From assembly GCA_021156345.1 (NCBI GenBank), contig JAJNDJ010000087.1, positions 1 to 8,445 on the forward strand: a DNA stretch of 8,445 nt, read 5' to 3'. Made by a program: the position numbers and the translations under genes. Below, one piece after another: positions 6,214 to 8,445 of this stretch (position 1 is the first letter of the stretch; every line of letters starts with the position of its first letter). The stretch is from Rubrobacteraceae bacterium. Its GTDB lineage: Bacteria > Actinomycetota > Rubrobacteria > Rubrobacterales > Rubrobacteraceae. Under the pieces are notes generated by a model, which worked only from the letters and a program-made list of their open reading frames with translations, made no database searches and had not been told where the DNA came from.

Positions 6214-6251
6214 AACGAGAATCCCGCCGCTTTAGCGGATGGGAGTGTCAA
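6187..6251 (+). ncRNA. Probable omega-RNA (reRNA) scaffold / IS right end
   Basis: Three hairpins follow one another across the end of tnpB. The first is CTTCC-TACG-GGAAG (6187-6200). The second is CTCG-ATGAAA-CGAG (6206-6219), which contains the tnpB stop codon. The third is CCC-G-CCGC-TTTA-GCGG-AT-GGG (6223-6243). The element then ends in GTGTCAA. In TnpB systems the guide RNA scaffold overlaps the 3' end of tnpB and the right end, and the bases just outside the element act as guide. Here that guide would begin at 6252. The structure is seen directly; expression of the RNA is not shown by sequence. Confidence 0.6.
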
Positions 6252-6342
6252 TTCCAGGCACTGCGATGATTAAGCGTTCGTCGGGTGCGCTGATCTTGCC
6301 ATCATCCTTTGCGTACTTGGGCATGCGGGCAGAATTCTCCAT
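6232..6342 (-). pseudogene. N-terminal stub of an unrecognised gene, cut by the IS right end
   Basis: On the - strand an ATG at 6342 opens 36 codons that end at TAA (6232-6234) inside the IS hairpin. Only about the first 30 codons are chromosomal. The peptide starts M-E-N-S-A-R-M-P-K-Y and continues with 'ISAPDERLIIAVPG'; I do not recognise the family. Its start has TACGAT (complement of 6349-6354) six bases upstream and no Shine-Dalgarno, which fits a leaderless promoter. The rest of the gene is not found to the left of the element. The call could be a chance ORF. Confidence 0.3.
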
Positions 6343-6529
6343 TTCTCTATCGTACAAAATCCCCAGGGGAGCTACTGGTAGTTGTCCTGCGCCGCCAGTA
6401 GGAACCCGAGAATGCGGTTTGTTGGCTCGGGGCTATGCAGAGTACCGAGAACTCGCCTTCTAGCCACATTGGTGAATGAAGAGTCACCCAAACTCCGGAC
6501 GGCATCCCGGGGCAGTCGTCGTGGTCTGC
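6343..6529. other. Non-coding stretch, no gene supported
   Basis: Between the stub and the hydrolase stop codon the sequence is relatively AT-richer than its surroundings, with stops in the likely frames. A GGTGA/TCACC pair (6471-6475 and 6484-6488) forms a weak five-base stem downstream of the hydrolase gene but has no T-run. Confidence 0.4.
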
Positions 6530-7462
6530 TCAGGGCGCAGACGCCGTGTGCTGCAATATGGCGGGCACGACAACGTCCCAGAGAGCCCGAGGGGGCACCT
6601 CGTGGCCCACCCGCTCCAGGGCGAGCAGCCGGGCGCCAGGAATCTCCTTCGCCAGCGCAATCGCGTTGCCGTAGGGGTACATGGGGTCCTCGGTGCCGTG
6701 TATGACGAGCGTCGGGGCGCTCAACTCCCCGAGTCGCTCCCTCCAACGATCTCCGGAGTCGATGCCGGCATGGTTGGTAATGCTCGAGGCGAGGTTGGTC
6801 GTGCGATCGAAGACGCGTGCTGCGATCGAACGTATGGCCGCCTCGTCGAAGGGTCGAGAGCCCGCAAACGGACGCTGGCCTTCGACTATGTAGTCGATCA
6901 CGGTGTCCCGATCTGACCAGTCGGGCTCAGAGGCCTCTTCCGCGAAGAAGGCTTGTAACTCCTCCGACATCTCGGGAAGGTCGGGATCGCCTGGCCCAGC
7001 GGTGGGGCTCGTCGAGATCAGGGTTAGCGATGCGACCCGATCGGGATGGTCTAGCGCCACGAGCTGGCCGATCCACCCGCCCACCGACATGCCCACTAAA
7101 TGGGCGCTCTCCAGGCCGGAGGCGTCGAGCAGGCCGACGGCGTCCTCTGCCAGGTCCCGTAGGGAGTAGGGCGCAGCACCCGGCTCGTAGCTGATCGATC
7201 GGCCGGTATCGCGGTGGTCGTAGCGGATAACGAACCGGGAGCCGGCCGTGAGATGCTCGCAGAACCCGTCCTCCCACCAGTCCATCGAAGATGCCCCTCC
7301 CATGATGAGGAGGATGGGGGGGTGGGCCTTATCGCCGAATGTCTGGACGCAGAGGTCGACCCCATTTGCCCGGATGATCCTCTCTTTGGGCTCCATAGGC
7401 CGAATCTCGGGACCCGGCGTGGGGGGCTGCTCTGGAGCTTGGGCGTTGTCACTGTTCGTCAT
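6530..7462 (-). CDS. Alpha/beta hydrolase (RdmC-like esterase family)
   Basis: The 310-residue protein has the full alpha/beta-hydrolase pattern. The early strand and oxyanion region read L-L-I-M-G-G-A (51-57), followed by the conserved R-Y-D-H-R-D-T-G-R-S (80-89). The nucleophile elbow is G-M-S-V-G (Ser126), the acid is Asp259 in H-G-T-E-D-P, and the histidine is His287 in V-G-H-E-V. The strand-2 'RYDHRDTGRS' and overall order resemble the aclacinomycin methylesterase RdmC and its many uncharacterised relatives, so a carboxylester substrate is likely but not known. The first 28 residues are a polar, proline-rich extension. Start: ATG 7462 is preferred over ATG 7507 because AGGAG lies nine bases upstream of it. 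There is no signal peptide, so the enzyme is probably cytoplasmic. It is transcribed in the same direction as the upstream methyltransferase chimera but 136 bp away. Confidence 0.92.
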   Translation of the reverse strand: MTNSDNAQAPEQPPTPGPEIRPMEPKERIIRANGVDLCVQTFGDKAHPPILLIMGGASSMDWWEDGFCEHLTAGSRFVIRYDHRDTGRSISYEPGAAPYSLRDLAEDAVGLLDASGLESAHLVGMSVGGWIGQLVALDHPDRVASLTLISTSPTAGPGDPDLPEMSEELQAFFAEEASEPDWSDRDTVIDYIVEGQRPFAGSRPFDEAAIRSIAARVFDRTTNLASSITNHAGIDSGDRWRERLGELSAPTLVIHGTEDPMYPYGNAIALAKEIPGARLLALERVGHEVPPRALWDVVVPAILQHTASAP

Positions 7463-7471
7463 GACGGGTCG

Positions 7472-7476
7472 CTCCT
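7472..7476 (-). promoter_or_regulatory. Ribosome-binding site of the hydrolase gene
   Basis: AGGAG on the - strand, within TTTAAGGAGC, lies nine bases before ATG 7462. It decides that start against ATG 7507, which would place this site inside the coding region. Confidence 0.75.
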
Positions 7477-7584
7477 TAAAGGTTGCAGCATCGTCTACTC
7501 GGAGCATACGGCAATAGTCGTGAGATCCACTATCGATCCGAGTTTAGACCCTCAGGACCGGTGCCGCGGCCCTCAGACGGGCGT

Positions 7585-7598
7585 TGGGCGGCCGCCCA
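7585..7598. repeat. 14-bp perfect palindrome abutting the methyltransferase stop codon
   Basis: TGGGCGGCCGCCCA is fully self-complementary and ends one base before the TAG (7599-7601) of the - strand ORF. As RNA it could form a five-pair stem with a GGCC loop, but no T-run follows, so termination by it is only possible, not shown. Two CCCTCAG copies (7549-7555 and 7570-7576) lie next to it, 21 bp apart. Confidence 0.6.
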
Positions 7599-8327
7599 CT
7601 AGAGCCAGCGACGGACCGATGCCTTGTAGGGCACGTACTCCGCGGGAAACCGCGCCTCGAGGTACCGCTCTTCTCGCGGGATCACCACGAACGACATGAG
7701 CGCAATGGCCGGAATGAGCGTGATCAGCAAGCCGAGGCTGTTGACCCACAACGCAAGTCCGAACTGGAGGAGCGAAAAGGCGAAGTAGATGGGGTTCCGG
7801 CTGAAGCGATACGGTCCCGTGCGGACGATGGTTGTCGCGGGGCGGTTGCCCGGGATGGGAGTTCCAGCCGCCCGGAAGGTGCGAACTGCGGAGAGGAAGA
7901 GAGCGACCGCTACGAGCGTGAGAAAAACGCCGACGGGCGCCCCAAGGGAAGGCGGCACAAAGTGCACCGGCCACAGTGCGTGGATCGCGAGGCCGAGTGC
8001 GATCGCGCTAAGGTAGACGAGCGGAGGACGCACGAGCCCGAGGTTGGCGACATCGGGCCGCCCCTCCGCGAACTCCCAGGCTAGCATTACCGGGAGGGTC
8101 TCGGGCTGGGTTTGGTCGCCAGGCGGCGCGTCCACGAGCACGTACATGAGGCCAGAGCGTTCGAGCATGGAAACCAGCTCCGTGCGAGGAAGCGAGACCA
8201 CCTCGTCGGGCTCCGAGCGCTCGAACATGTCATTGACGAAGCCCTCCCCGAAGTGCTCTACGGCCTCCTCCCCGTCGGGCCAATCTACGAGGGTGCCGCC
8301 GAGGTCGAAGATCACCGCGCTCACCAT
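7599..8327 (-). CDS. Chimeric ORF: HAD-hydrolase N-terminus joined to ICMT/PEMT-type membrane methyltransferase
   Basis: The 242-codon frame is unbroken but has two unrelated parts. Residues 1-20 (A-V-I-F-D-L-G-G-T-L-V-D-W) are the opening strand and motif I of a HAD-superfamily hydrolase. Its remaining motifs (S/T, K, DD) never follow. Residues 21-80 are unassigned. From about 88 the sequence is a complete isoprenylcysteine/phospholipid N-methyltransferase-type membrane protein: 'RPDVANLGLVRPPLVY', hydrophobic helices at about 102-120, 127-150 and 185-215, the S-adenosylmethionine-site motif T-G-P-Y-R-F-S-R-N-P-I-Y, then E-E-R-Y-L and Y-x-x-Y-K-x-x-V-R-R-W. Relatives usually start shortly before 'PDVANLG', so Met81 (ATG 8087) may be the native start, though it has no ribosome site. 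ATG 8327 also has none but sits behind a TAGACT box. The methyltransferase half is probably functional; its substrate is unknown. Confidence 0.85.
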   Translation of the reverse strand: MVSAVIFDLGGTLVDWPDGEEAVEHFGEGFVNDMFERSEPDEVVSLPRTELVSMLERSGLMYVLVDAPPGDQTQPETLPVMLAWEFAEGRPDVANLGLVRPPLVYLSAIALGLAIHALWPVHFVPPSLGAPVGVFLTLVAVALFLSAVRTFRAAGTPIPGNRPATTIVRTGPYRFSRNPIYFAFSLLQFGLALWVNSLGLLITLIPAIALMSFVVIPREERYLEARFPAEYVPYKASVRRWL

Positions 8328-8333
8328 GCGGGA

Positions 8334-8339
8334 AGTCTA
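8334..8339 (-). promoter_or_regulatory. Candidate -10 element for the chimeric ORF
   Basis: TAGACT on the - strand ends six bases before ATG 8327, which has no Shine-Dalgarno, so transcription would begin at the start codon (leaderless). A palindrome GCGAA-G-TTCGC (8373-8383) lies about 35 bases upstream of the hexamer and could be an operator. The rest of 8340-8445 shows no gene. Confidence 0.35.
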
Positions 8340-8445
8340 GCGTGGCCCCGAACCTCGGAGAAGCCCCTCAAAGCGAAGTTCGCAGTATTTCTATTCCACG
8401 CACTCCGGTGAATAAGGCCTCCGGGCAATGCGTCTGGCCCCCCCT

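Larger units (their letters stand above)
5623..6251 (+). mobile_element. IS200/IS605-group (TnpB-only, IS1341-like) element, left part deleted
   Basis: The remnant comprises the 3' half of a tnpB gene and an apparently complete right end closing in TCAA (6248-6251) after a terminal hairpin, as in IS605-group elements. No left end and no tnpA transposase are present, so it cannot move on its own. The left boundary is a sharp junction with a GMC oxidoreductase fragment on the opposite strand. Confidence 0.72.

Noticed and set aside
6239..6463. 74-codon + strand ORF starting in the IS right-end hairpin
   Set aside because: Its start lies inside the IS terminal structure, it has no ribosome site, and its product has no recognisable features.
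6469..6491. Stem-loop as a terminator of the hydrolase gene
   Set aside because: Only five contiguous base pairs with an eight-base loop and no T-run on the transcribed strand.

Overview
The window is GC-rich bacterial DNA. It carries a 900-residue ATP-dependent LuxR (LAL/MalT-type) regulator, a RdmC-like hydrolase, an ICMT/PEMT-type membrane methyltransferase, and several starts that look leaderless (a TANNNT hexamer 6-7 nt before an ATG with little or no Shine-Dalgarno). Together these suggest an actinobacterium, possibly Rubrobacter-like. This is inferred from protein character only; there is no rRNA or tRNA in the window to confirm it.

Layout. Positions 1-590 are debris: the last 44 codons of an IS630-type transposase face the 3' end of a broken aminoglycoside phosphotransferase (APH) gene. 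From 614 to 4133 runs the best-preserved block, all on the + strand: the LAL regulator, a 110-bp intergenic region rich in regulatory structure, a ParB/Srx-like domain protein, and a 65-residue two-helix membrane protein that overlaps it by GTGA. The intergenic region holds three TAAACC boxes and a perfect 10-bp dyad that covers the next gene's Shine-Dalgarno.

Positions 4134-6529 are again mostly damaged. They hold an arginase-family gene whose original start is separated from its body by a lesion at a 7-bp hairpin, a fragment of a GMC oxidoreductase, and the C-terminal half of a TnpB protein joined directly to that fragment. The TnpB fragment keeps an apparently complete right end with three successive hairpins. 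A 36-codon N-terminal gene stub is cut by that right end. Positions 6530-8327, on the - strand, hold an intact alpha/beta hydrolase and a chimeric ORF in which the first residues of a HAD-family hydrolase are joined in frame to a membrane methyltransferase.

Function. The only group that looks like a working system is the LAL regulator with the downstream ParB-like/two-helix pair. The regulator could act on the TAAACC boxes, and the dyad could control the pair at either the RNA or the DNA level. The rest reads as an accessory region that has undergone repeated deletions and mobile-element activity. I did not find a clear new defence or biosynthetic system; the strongest undescribed candidate is the structured leader at 3341-3438 and the pair it controls.
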